Below, one piece after another: positions 36,817 to 43,965 of a DNA stretch of 64,000 nt. Every line of letters starts with the position of its first letter. Within the stretch, counting starts at the first letter, position 1. This stretch comes from Aeriscardovia sp. (GTDB taxonomy: Bacteria > Actinomycetota > Actinomycetes > Actinomycetales > Bifidobacteriaceae). Under the pieces are notes generated by a model. That model made no database searches and was not told the DNA's origin. It saw only the letters and a list, made by a program, of their open reading frames with translations. The position numbers were made by a program, and so were the translations under genes. The stretch lies in contig JAGBQH010000012.1 in NCBI GenBank assembly GCA_017632945.1, positions 186,001 to 250,000 on the forward strand. The letters run 5' to 3'.

Positions 36817-36830
36817 ACTGTTTTGTGAAG
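36803..36830. repeat. Perfect 10-bp inverted repeat spanning the xfp stop codon
   Basis: CTTCACAAAA and TTTTGTGAAG flank an 8-base loop that holds the TAG stop region. It lies directly before the terminator hairpin and shares its last three bases with that hairpin. Confidence 0.8.
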
Positions 36831-36854
36831 GGGGGGCAAAGGCCCCTTTTTTTG
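36828..36854 (+). terminator. Intrinsic terminator after xfp
   Basis: AAGGGG and CCCCTT arms around a GC-rich 9-base loop, followed by a run of seven T. It separates xfp from pta. Confidence 0.85.
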
Positions 36855-36891
36855 TTTTATCTTTTAATTTCTACGTGTTAGATATACGTAC

Positions 36892-38616
36892 ATGAGGCAA
36901 TCTTCTTCCAACAAGATAGAGACCACAGACAGAGTGTTCCTTTTTTCTCCTTCAGGCGGGGAAGGAAGGGACACCGTGGCCGTGGGTCTTCTTAAATCGC
37001 TTTCAAAGCGCCATCCCCTGGTATCTTTTTTCCAACCCCTCTTTAGGCAAAATGGGCTTTTGCCCCTCCTTTCAGCTTCCATGGACGAATTGTACCTGGA
37101 GGCCGGAAGGGAAGAAGAGCACGCGGGGGTAAAGGAAGAAGAGTACTACACAAATGAACCCCTGATGAGGAGGGCGATAGTCACAAAGTTCTACACTTCC
37201 CCCGCCATAAAGAAGGCCGACTTTGCGCTGGTTGTGGGATCCGATTACTCTAAAGTGGCCCATCCCAACCGCATGAACACCGACGCCGCCCTCAGCGCTG
37301 ACCTTCAGTGCCCCGTTTTGCTTTCGGTAAGCGGAGAGGAAAGAAGCGCCTTTGAAATAGCAGAGAGCATAAAGGCGTGCGCCAGGACAGTGCAGGAAAA
37401 GGGGAGCAAAATACTTGGCGCCTTCGTCTCCCCCTGCCGTGAAGGGATAGAGGAAAAAGTAAGGCTGGAACTTGTAGACCTTTCAATCCCCGTCTGGTTT
37501 ATAGGAAAAGTAAAGGGGAAAGAAAACCTCAGGCAGAAAGCCGAAGCCTATTTTGAAGCCTACCAAAAAGGGGTAAACGAAGAGGAGCTCTTCCAAGCCC
37601 TTTCAAGGCCCTTTACCGCCCCGGTCACCCCGGCTTGCTTCCAGTACTCCTTAATCAGAAGGGCGTCGGAAAGGAAAAAGACCATAGTCCTTCCCGAGGG
37701 GTCTGAAGAGAGGGTGCTAAGGGCCGCCAACTATGTCCTCTCCCACGACGCCGTCGACATCATCCTCCTTGGAGAGGAAAAATACATCAGAAGGCGCGCG
37801 GAAAACATCAACCTCAGCTTCATTTCAAAGGCGAAAATTCTCTCCATGGACGATGGGCCGCTAAAAGAAAAGCTGGAAGAAGAAATGAAAAAGGCCCTGC
37901 CCACCTGCAGCGATGAACAGATAGGGGAACTCATAAAAGACTGCTCCTATTTTGGGACAATGCTCGTGAAAACCGGAATAGCCGACGGAATGGTGTCTGG
38001 AGCGGTGCACCCCACCGCCCAGACTGTAAGGCCGGCCCTCAGGATTATCCGCACCAGGCCCGGAAGCGAAATCGTGTCGGGATCAATGCTTATGTGCATG
38101 CAAGAGCATGTAGACATCTACGCGGACGTGGCGATAGTTCCAAACCCCACCCCCGCTCAGCTTTCCATCATCGCTTCCCAGACCTGTAAAACGGCCAGAA
38201 TGGTGGGGATAGACCCCATAGTGGGCTTTTTGTCCTACTCCACCTTAGGATCCGGAAAAGGCAAAGACGTGGATATGGTAAAAGAAGCGGTAGAGGATTT
38301 TTCCTCCCTGCACCCCAAAGCCCCCTTCGTAGGCCCCATACAGTTCGACGCGGCCTTTAGCCCCCAGGTTGCCAAATTAAAGGCGCCCAACAACCCATTT
38401 GCAGGAAGGGTGAGCGCGTATATTTGTCCAGATCTGGACTCGGGAAATATCCTTTACAAGGCCGTGGAAAGAACAGGGGGAGCCATAGCTATAGGGCCAG
38501 TACTGCAGGGTCTAAATAAACCCGTAAACGACTTGTCGCGAGGATCGACTATGTGGGATATAGTCAATACTATTGCAATTACTGCTCTAAGCTGCGAAGA
38601 GGAAGACAATGAGTGA
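36892..38616 (+). CDS. pta: Phosphate acetyltransferase
   Basis: A 574-residue Pta that interconverts acetyl-CoA and acetyl phosphate. The C-terminal PTA domain (about residues 245-570) has IVLPEGSEERVLRA, DGMVSGAVHPTAQTVRP and GPVLQGLNKPVNDLSRG. The N-terminal 240 residues resemble the P-loop domain of long Pta, but the loop reads SPSGGEGRDTVAVG where GxxxxGKS is expected, and no DRTGG domain is obvious. The ATG at 36892 has no Shine-Dalgarno; a -10-like TAGATA lies 7 bases before it, so the message may be leaderless. ackA overlaps its end by 8 bases. Confidence 0.94.
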   Translation: MRQSSSNKIETTDRVFLFSPSGGEGRDTVAVGLLKSLSKRHPLVSFFQPLFRQNGLLPLLSASMDELYLEAGREEEHAGVKEEEYYTNEPLMRRAIVTKFYTSPAIKKADFALVVGSDYSKVAHPNRMNTDAALSADLQCPVLLSVSGEERSAFEIAESIKACARTVQEKGSKILGAFVSPCREGIEEKVRLELVDLSIPVWFIGKVKGKENLRQKAEAYFEAYQKGVNEEELFQALSRPFTAPVTPACFQYSLIRRASERKKTIVLPEGSEERVLRAANYVLSHDAVDIILLGEEKYIRRRAENINLSFISKAKILSMDDGPLKEKLEEEMKKALPTCSDEQIGELIKDCSYFGTMLVKTGIADGMVSGAVHPTAQTVRPALRIIRTRPGSEIVSGSMLMCMQEHVDIYADVAIVPNPTPAQLSIIASQTCKTARMVGIDPIVGFLSYSTLGSGKGKDVDMVKEAVEDFSSLHPKAPFVGPIQFDAAFSPQVAKLKAPNNPFAGRVSAYICPDLDSGNILYKAVERTGGAIAIGPVLQGLNKPVNDLSRGSTMWDIVNTIAITALSCEEEDNE

Positions 38617-39802
38617 AAACATTTTAGTTATAAATTCGGGTTCGAGCTCGATAAAGTACCAGCTGCTGAATATGAATGGAGAAAAGCTTCTGGCCTCAGG
38701 AGAAGTGGAAAAAATAGGGCTGGAAGGAAGCAAAATCACTCATGAGGTAGAGGGAAAGGAAACGGTAAAGGAAGAAAAGATTGGCGATCACTTCGTAGCG
38801 TTTAAGGCGGTCTTAGATGCCTTTAAGGAATTGGGGCCCAATCTCGATGAAGTGGGAATTAAGGCCATAGGACACAGGATTGTACAGGGAGCGGACTTGT
38901 TTGCGGGCCCTGCCCTCATAAATGAAGAAGTCCTAAAGGAAATTTGGCAGCTTTCATCCATCGCCCCCCTCCACAACGGCCCCGCAGCCCGCGGAATAGA
39001 AATTATGCAAAAGCTCCTTCCTGACGTGCCCCAGGTCGCAGTCTTTGACACCTCCTTCTTCTTCAACCTTCCAAAGGAGACTAGAACCTACGCCCTTAAG
39101 AAGGAAGTGGCGCAGCAGTACCACATATACCGCTACGGAGCCCACGGCATCAGCCATGAATTTGTGGGATCTGTGGTCCGCTCCATGGAGGCGGAAGAAG
39201 GAAAGGACTTTCGCCAGATAGTTTTACACCTTGGAAATGGAGATAGCTGCAGCGCCCAGTTAAACGAGAAGGCGATAGAAACTTCCATGGGCCTTACCCC
39301 CCTGGAGGGCCTGGTGATGGGAACGAGGACAGGAGACATAGATCCGGCCAGCATTACCTACCTTTTGAAAAACTCCCCCTACACGCCTGAAAGCATAGAA
39401 AAACTCTATAACGAAGAAAGTGGGCTTAAAGGCCTGTGCGGGCACAGCGATATGAGGGAGATAGAGGCCCTCTACAATGCAAAGGACCCTGACGCCACCT
39501 TGGCGGTAAAAGTCTTTTGCCACAGGATTGTGAGCTACATCGGCGCCTATTGGGCCCAGTTAGGCGCCCTTGACGCCCTTACCTTCACCGCAGGCATAGG
39601 TGAGCACCAGGCCTTTATAAGGAGGATAATTGCCGAAAAGCTCTCCTGCTTCGGCGTAAAGCTGGATGAAGAAAAGAATCAAAGCGGACCTAAAAACAGG
39701 CTCATTTCTTCTCCGGACAGTTCCGTAAAGGTCCTAGTCATCCACACCGACGAAGAGCTTTCCATCGCCAGGCAGACCGAAAAGCTCGTCTCCTCGCTTT
39801 AA
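38609..39802 (+). CDS. ackA: Acetate kinase
   Basis: A 397-residue kinase making acetate and ATP from acetyl phosphate, the main extra ATP step of the bifid shunt. Landmarks are INSGSSSIKYQLL at the N-terminus, HNGPAARGI near residue 123, FDTSFFFNLP near 150, the HLGNGDSC phosphate loop near 210, GLTPLEGLVMGTRTGDIDP near 230 and TAGIGEH near 330. It overlaps pta by 8 bases with GAGGAAG before the ATG, so the two are coupled. The products of xfp feed it directly. Confidence 0.97.
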   Translation: MSENILVINSGSSSIKYQLLNMNGEKLLASGEVEKIGLEGSKITHEVEGKETVKEEKIGDHFVAFKAVLDAFKELGPNLDEVGIKAIGHRIVQGADLFAGPALINEEVLKEIWQLSSIAPLHNGPAARGIEIMQKLLPDVPQVAVFDTSFFFNLPKETRTYALKKEVAQQYHIYRYGAHGISHEFVGSVVRSMEAEEGKDFRQIVLHLGNGDSCSAQLNEKAIETSMGLTPLEGLVMGTRTGDIDPASITYLLKNSPYTPESIEKLYNEESGLKGLCGHSDMREIEALYNAKDPDATLAVKVFCHRIVSYIGAYWAQLGALDALTFTAGIGEHQAFIRRIIAEKLSCFGVKLDEEKNQSGPKNRLISSPDSSVKVLVIHTDEELSIARQTEKLVSSL

Positions 39803-39803
39803 A

Positions 39804-39832
39804 TTGGGCAGGCCTGCCCGATAGGGTATAAT
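39804..39832 (+). promoter_or_regulatory. Promoter of the tRNA-Pro gene, with an internal palindrome
   Basis: TTGGGC and TATAAT are exactly 17 bases apart, 12 bases before the tRNA. The spacer side carries the perfect 14-base palindrome GGGCAGGCCTGCCC (39806-39819), overlapping the -35. Confidence 0.75.
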
Positions 39833-39844
39833 GTTGTACGATTT

Positions 39845-39917
39845 CGGGGCGTGGCGCAGTTGGTAGCGCGCTTGCTTTGGGGGCAAGACGTCGCAGGTTC
39901 GAGTCCTGTCGCCCCGA
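39845..39917 (+). tRNA. tRNA-Pro (anticodon TGG)
   Basis: A 73-base tRNA. Acceptor CGGGGCG pairs fully with CGCCCCG. D stem GCGC/GCGC, anticodon stem CTTGC/GCAAG with loop TTTGGGG (anticodon TGG), variable ACGTC, T stem GCAGG/CCTGT and discriminator A. CCA is not encoded. It is convergent with the Nif3-family gene, ending 4 bases before that gene's stop. Confidence 0.97.
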
Positions 39918-39921
39918 CTTT

Positions 39922-40746
39922 TTATATGAAAATTTCGCTCCACGGATCGGTGCAGAGGGAAGAAAGCCTGCACTCCACCCGGGATTCGAGTTTGTTTTTA
40001 ATGTCTTGAAGGGCGAAATCAAACCACGGAAATTCGGAACTGAAGTGGGAAACGTCTATAAGGCCCATAGGCCTTCCCAAGGCTTTGGCTTTTTCCATGG
40101 CGTCTAGCGCGGGGTGATGGCGAAGATCGCTTGTCAAAAAAGCATCGACTCCAAGATCTATGGCCTTGTCTAAGAAGCTGTCTCCCGCCCCGCTCATGAC
40201 GGCCACCCTTCTGACTTTCATTTCCGCATCCCCCGCCATTTTGGCCCCCTGAACGGTTTTGGGCAGTTTTTCTCTGCAAAGATCGGCAAATTCTTCCAGG
40301 CTCATCTCCCTTTCAAGTTCCCCCACTCTTCCCATGCCGGCGGGCAGGCCGTTTACTTCTCCCTTCCCCTCCATGGGTTCGGTGTTTAACAGCCCCAGCC
40401 TCGAACAAATGGCGTCGTTTGTCCCCCTGGGGGCAGAATCGACGTTGGTGTGGCCCACCCAGAGCGCGCAGCCGGAACTTAAAAGGATGGAAGCTACTTT
40501 TCCGTGCGGATCGGTAGAGGGGAGGCGGTGGACGGCTCTAAAGAAGAGGGGGTGGTGGGTAACCATAAGGTCGGCTCCCCATTCTTTTGCTTCCATGGCC
40601 GTTTTTTCAGCGGGATCCAGCGCAAAAAAGATCTTCCTGCATTCCTTTTCTCCGTCTCCCAAAATAAGGCCCGGAAAGTCCCAATCCTCTTTTAGCCACA
40701 AAGGATAAAGTTCTTCTATCGCTTCCACCACTTCTTTTAACTTCAT
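39922..40746 (-). CDS. Nif3/YqfO (DUF34) family metal-binding protein
   Basis: A 274-residue protein of the Nif3-like dinuclear metal family, sometimes labelled GTP cyclohydrolase I type 2. Metal-binding blocks are VTHHPLFF near residue 65, GHTNVDSAPRGTND near 100, and the C-terminal TSDLRHHPALD and IDVSHFSSE. The biochemical role is unsettled. The ATG at 40746 follows a strong AGGAGG; an in-frame extension upstream is not needed. It lies 8 bases after polA. Confidence 0.88.
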   Translation of the reverse strand: MKLKEVVEAIEELYPLWLKEDWDFPGLILGDGEKECRKIFFALDPAEKTAMEAKEWGADLMVTHHPLFFRAVHRLPSTDPHGKVASILLSSGCALWVGHTNVDSAPRGTNDAICSRLGLLNTEPMEGKGEVNGLPAGMGRVGELEREMSLEEFADLCREKLPKTVQGAKMAGDAEMKVRRVAVMSGAGDSFLDKAIDLGVDAFLTSDLRHHPALDAMEKAKALGRPMGLIDVSHFSSEFPWFDFALQDIKNKLESRVECRLSSLCTDPWSEIFI

Positions 40747-40754
40747 TTTTCCTC

Positions 40755-43238
40755 CTAGTGGGCGGCTTCTTGCCAGTTTTTGCCCCACCCCACGGAAACC
40801 GTGAGCGGGACTTTAAGATCGCATGCCCCCTCCATCGCTTCTTTTACGGCTTTTTCAACTTCCGGCCTTTCTTTAGGGGCAACTTCCACTAAAAGCTCGT
40901 CGTGGATTTGAAGGACGATTCTGCTTTTAAGTCCCTTTTCTTCAAGAGAGTTTGCGGCCCTTATCATAGCGATCTTCATTATGTCTGCAGCCGAACCCTG
41001 AATCGGCGCGTTCCTGGCGGCCCTTTCGGCCGCCTTTCTTGCCATGGGGAAAGGAGAGTGGAGGTCCGGGAAATACCTTCTCCTCCCAAAAATTGTCTCG
41101 CTGTACCCGTTTTGGAAGGCCTGCTTTGTCTGCAAGTCCAAGTACTTTTTTACAGAACCAAAGATTGCAAAGTAGCGATCCATCAGTTCTTTGGCAGAAT
41201 TTCTGGAAATATGAAGCCTATTTGCCAGGCCAAAGAGGCCCAGACCATAGGCAAGGCCGTAACTTACCTGCTTTACGCTGCTCCTCTCTTCTAGGCTCAC
41301 CTCTTTTTCCGGAATGCCGTAGACGAGGTGGGCGATGTACTTGTGAAAGTCTCCTCCGGATTTAAAAGCTTCTATCAGCTTTTCGTCTCCCGACAAATCT
41401 GCCATGATCCTAAGCTCTATTTGCGAGTAGTCGCAGCTCAAAAGTTCCCAGCCCTCGGGGGCTATAAAGGCCGATCGCATTTGGCGCCCTTCTTCGGTCC
41501 TGTTGGGGATTGTCTGAAGATTGGGATCCTGGGAGGCGATCCTTCCGGTGCCCGTGGCCTTTTGATCGAAAGTTGAATAAATCCTTCCATCCGGCCTTAC
41601 CGCCTTCAAAAGAGAGGCAGAGATTTCAGAAAGCTTTCCTTCCTCCCTGAACTTTAGAAGGGCCTGAATAAATTTCTCCTCCCTGCTGTCTGGGTCCACA
41701 AGGGAGGAGAGTTTTTCCAGGGTTTGGGCCGATGTCGACTTTCCGGACGCCTTGATTGAAAACTCATCGTAAAGGACTTTAGATACCTGTTTTGGGCTGT
41801 TTAGATTAATTTTTTTGTGGTCCAATCCCAACGCCTCTTGGGCAATGGAGGAAGCCAGAAAACACTGGGAATCAAAAAAATCCTTCAGTTCTTCTAGCTT
41901 GGCCTTATCTACTAAAACACCCCGCCTTTCCATGTCGTAAAGGATTTTTGCCACAGGAATCTCGATGTCTTTAAGAAGTTTTTCTTCCCCCCTGTCCTTT
42001 AAAGTCTTTTCCATCTCTTCTTTTAGGCCAAGGCCCAGGCTTAACTTTTCTTCCCCTTCCTTTTTCTCTGTAGGAAGGAGGGCTTCCTTGGGCTTGTCGG
42101 GGTTTATAAGGTAACTGGCAAGGGAGAGGTCGAAGGAGGGCATGGGGAGGGGGGAAGAGGAGTTTTCCATAGACCCCTTATAGTCGAAAGCGATCCAGTC
42201 CCCCTTTTGCTTTACTGCCTCCGGGATTTGGTTCTGCCAAGTTTCAAACTTTCCCTCTTCCAAAGTAAAGGCGGAAAACCCATCTTCCGTTTTTTCTACA
42301 AAGTAGGCCTTCCCCTCACTTTTTGTCGCGTCAAAAAGGCTTAAGGGCGAAGAGTGCTCGTAACCGAAGCTTTCTTCTATTTTCTTTATCGTCCTTTCTC
42401 CAAAAGAAAGAGACTGCATAAAGGATTTAAAGTCGCCTGAAAGGTTTGAGGGGTGCATATCGCAGACCGGGACCGGAAAAGTGAGATCGCGCACAAGCTC
42501 GTTTACTTTCCTGTTCAAAAGAACCTGATCTTTGTCTTTTCTAAGCTCTTCCCCTTTTACGCCTTTTATAGATTCGGATTGGTCTAGAAGGTTTTTCAAG
42601 GATCCAAATTCTAGGAGCCACTTGGCTGCGATCTTGTCTCCCACGCCCTTAACTCCCGGGATATTGTCAGCCCCCTCCCCGCGCAGCGCCGCAAGGTCGG
42701 GGTAGAGAGAAGGGGGAATAGAATAAGTTTCTTCTATGGAGGCGGGGGTCTTTAGGGAAAAATCCTTAAAATGCCTTCCCGGAAATATCACAGATACTTT
42801 CTCGTCTATCAACTGAAATACGTCTTTGTCTCCGGAAACAATCAGGACCTTAAGCCCTTTTTCTTCCCCCTGGCGGCTTAGGGAGGCCACTATGTCGTCC
42901 CCCTCAAACCCTTGCTTAACGAACCACTTGACATCGAGCAGGCCAAGGGCCGCTTTAACGATTTCCAGCTGCTTTGAAAATCCTTCTGGGGTTTTAGGCC
43001 TTTGCGCCTTGTAACAGGGCAAAAGCTCATTTCTAAAAGTACCTCCCGAAGTATCAAAGGCCACTGCGATGTAGTAGGGTTTGTAGGCCTTTACTACTTC
43101 GCAAAGCATGGTGAAAAAACCGAATACGGCATTTGTGGGAGTTGAGCCCGAACTAAATTTTGATTCGTCTAAGGCGTAAAAAGCCCTGAAAAGCAGGGAA
43201 TGGCCGTCGACTACGAGGAAAGTGTTGTTATCCTTCAC
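40755..43238 (-). CDS. polA: DNA polymerase I
   Basis: An 827-residue family A polymerase for repair and Okazaki fragment processing. The N-terminal 5'-3' exonuclease has VVDGHSLLFRAFYAL, VSGDKDVFQLID and GEGADNIPGVKGVG. The middle lacks the acidic motifs of a proofreading exonuclease (for example FDYKGSMENSSS), as in other actinobacteria. The polymerase domain has YSQIELRIMADLSGD, the O-helix RSSVKQVSYGLAYG and the C-motif QIHDELLVEV. The start is GTG with no close ribosome-binding site. It follows pdtaR by 28 bases. Confidence 0.96.
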   Translation of the reverse strand: MKDNNTFLVVDGHSLLFRAFYALDESKFSSGSTPTNAVFGFFTMLCEVVKAYKPYYIAVAFDTSGGTFRNELLPCYKAQRPKTPEGFSKQLEIVKAALGLLDVKWFVKQGFEGDDIVASLSRQGEEKGLKVLIVSGDKDVFQLIDEKVSVIFPGRHFKDFSLKTPASIEETYSIPPSLYPDLAALRGEGADNIPGVKGVGDKIAAKWLLEFGSLKNLLDQSESIKGVKGEELRKDKDQVLLNRKVNELVRDLTFPVPVCDMHPSNLSGDFKSFMQSLSFGERTIKKIEESFGYEHSSPLSLFDATKSEGKAYFVEKTEDGFSAFTLEEGKFETWQNQIPEAVKQKGDWIAFDYKGSMENSSSPLPMPSFDLSLASYLINPDKPKEALLPTEKKEGEEKLSLGLGLKEEMEKTLKDRGEEKLLKDIEIPVAKILYDMERRGVLVDKAKLEELKDFFDSQCFLASSIAQEALGLDHKKINLNSPKQVSKVLYDEFSIKASGKSTSAQTLEKLSSLVDPDSREEKFIQALLKFREEGKLSEISASLLKAVRPDGRIYSTFDQKATGTGRIASQDPNLQTIPNRTEEGRQMRSAFIAPEGWELLSCDYSQIELRIMADLSGDEKLIEAFKSGGDFHKYIAHLVYGIPEKEVSLEERSSVKQVSYGLAYGLGLFGLANRLHISRNSAKELMDRYFAIFGSVKKYLDLQTKQAFQNGYSETIFGRRRYFPDLHSPFPMARKAAERAARNAPIQGSAADIMKIAMIRAANSLEEKGLKSRIVLQIHDELLVEVAPKERPEVEKAVKEAMEGACDLKVPLTVSVGWGKNWQEAAH

Positions 43239-43266
43239 GTTTTTAGATTAAGCGCCCTTTCCGACA

Positions 43267-43857
43267 CTACCCCAGCTTCAAGATTACGGCCTCTGCAACT
43301 TCTGCCATGCTCAGCCTTTTATCCATGCTGTTTTTCTGTATCCACCTAAAGGCTTCGGGTTCAGAAAGGTTCATATTCTCCATCAACAGCCCCTTTGCCC
43401 TGTCGACCTTTTTGCGAACTTCCACCCTCGCCCTGATATCGGTTATCTGGCTTTCAAGGGCATTTAACTGATCGAATCTGGAGATCGCGATTTCCATTGC
43501 GGGCAAAAGCTGCTCAGGCTCGAAGGGCTTTACTATGTAGGCTCCGGCCCCAGATTCTATAGCCTCGGCTACGAGGGGCTGCTGGGAGTAAGCAGTGAGG
43601 ATTACTACAGGGGCTATTTTTTCCTCCGAAAGGATTTTGGTGGCGCTGATGCCGTCGCCGCCGGGCATTTTGACGTCCATCAAAACCACATCAGGCTTCT
43701 CTTTGCGTGCGACCTCTACGGCTTCTTTTCCATTGGTCACTTGGCCCACAACAATTTGATTGAAAGTTTTAAGAGCTTGAACGATATCTAGCCTAATTAA
43801 AGGCTCATCTTCCGCAACTAATACGCGCCTGGGCGCGCTTGTGCCACTATTTGCCAT
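43267..43857 (-). CDS. pdtaR: ANTAR-domain response regulator (PdtaR-like)
   Basis: A 196-residue two-domain regulator. The receiver (about residues 10-130) has the acidic pair in LVAEDEPLIR, phospho-Asp in LMDVKMPG, Thr in ILTAYS and Lys in VKPF. The C-terminal ANTAR domain (about 138-193) has RKKVDRAKGLLMENMNLSE and EAFRWIQKNSMDKR. ANTAR proteins bind paired RNA hairpins and stop premature termination. In mycobacteria PdtaR works with the kinase PdtaS; no kinase is in this window. It sits between tRNA-Leu and polA, as in Mycobacterium. Confidence 0.93.
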   Translation of the reverse strand: MANSGTSAPRRVLVAEDEPLIRLDIVQALKTFNQIVVGQVTNGKEAVEVARKEKPDVVLMDVKMPGGDGISATKILSEEKIAPVVILTAYSQQPLVAEAIESGAGAYIVKPFEPEQLLPAMEIAISRFDQLNALESQITDIRARVEVRKKVDRAKGLLMENMNLSEPEAFRWIQKNSMDKRLSMAEVAEAVILKLG

Positions 43858-43873
43858 AAGCGCCTACGATTCG

Positions 43874-43947
43874 TACCCTGAGTGGGATTCGAACCCACAC
43901 TGTACAGATTTTGAGGCTGTTTCCTCTACCAATTGGGATACCAGGGC
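43874..43947 (-). tRNA. tRNA-Leu (anticodon CAA) with class I body
   Basis: A 74-base tRNA. Acceptor GCCCTGG pairs with TCAGGGT with G-U pairs at both ends. D-loop contains AATTGG. The anticodon stem is ACAGC/TCTGT with a C-U mismatch next to the loop CTCAAAA, anticodon CAA. The variable loop is only 5 bases, unlike the long arm of normal leucine tRNAs. T stem is GTGGG/CCCAC and the discriminator is A. It lies 18 bases after pyk and 16 bases before pdtaR, inside the operon. Confidence 0.9.
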
Positions 43948-43965
43948 ATCCTAAGCAATTATAGC

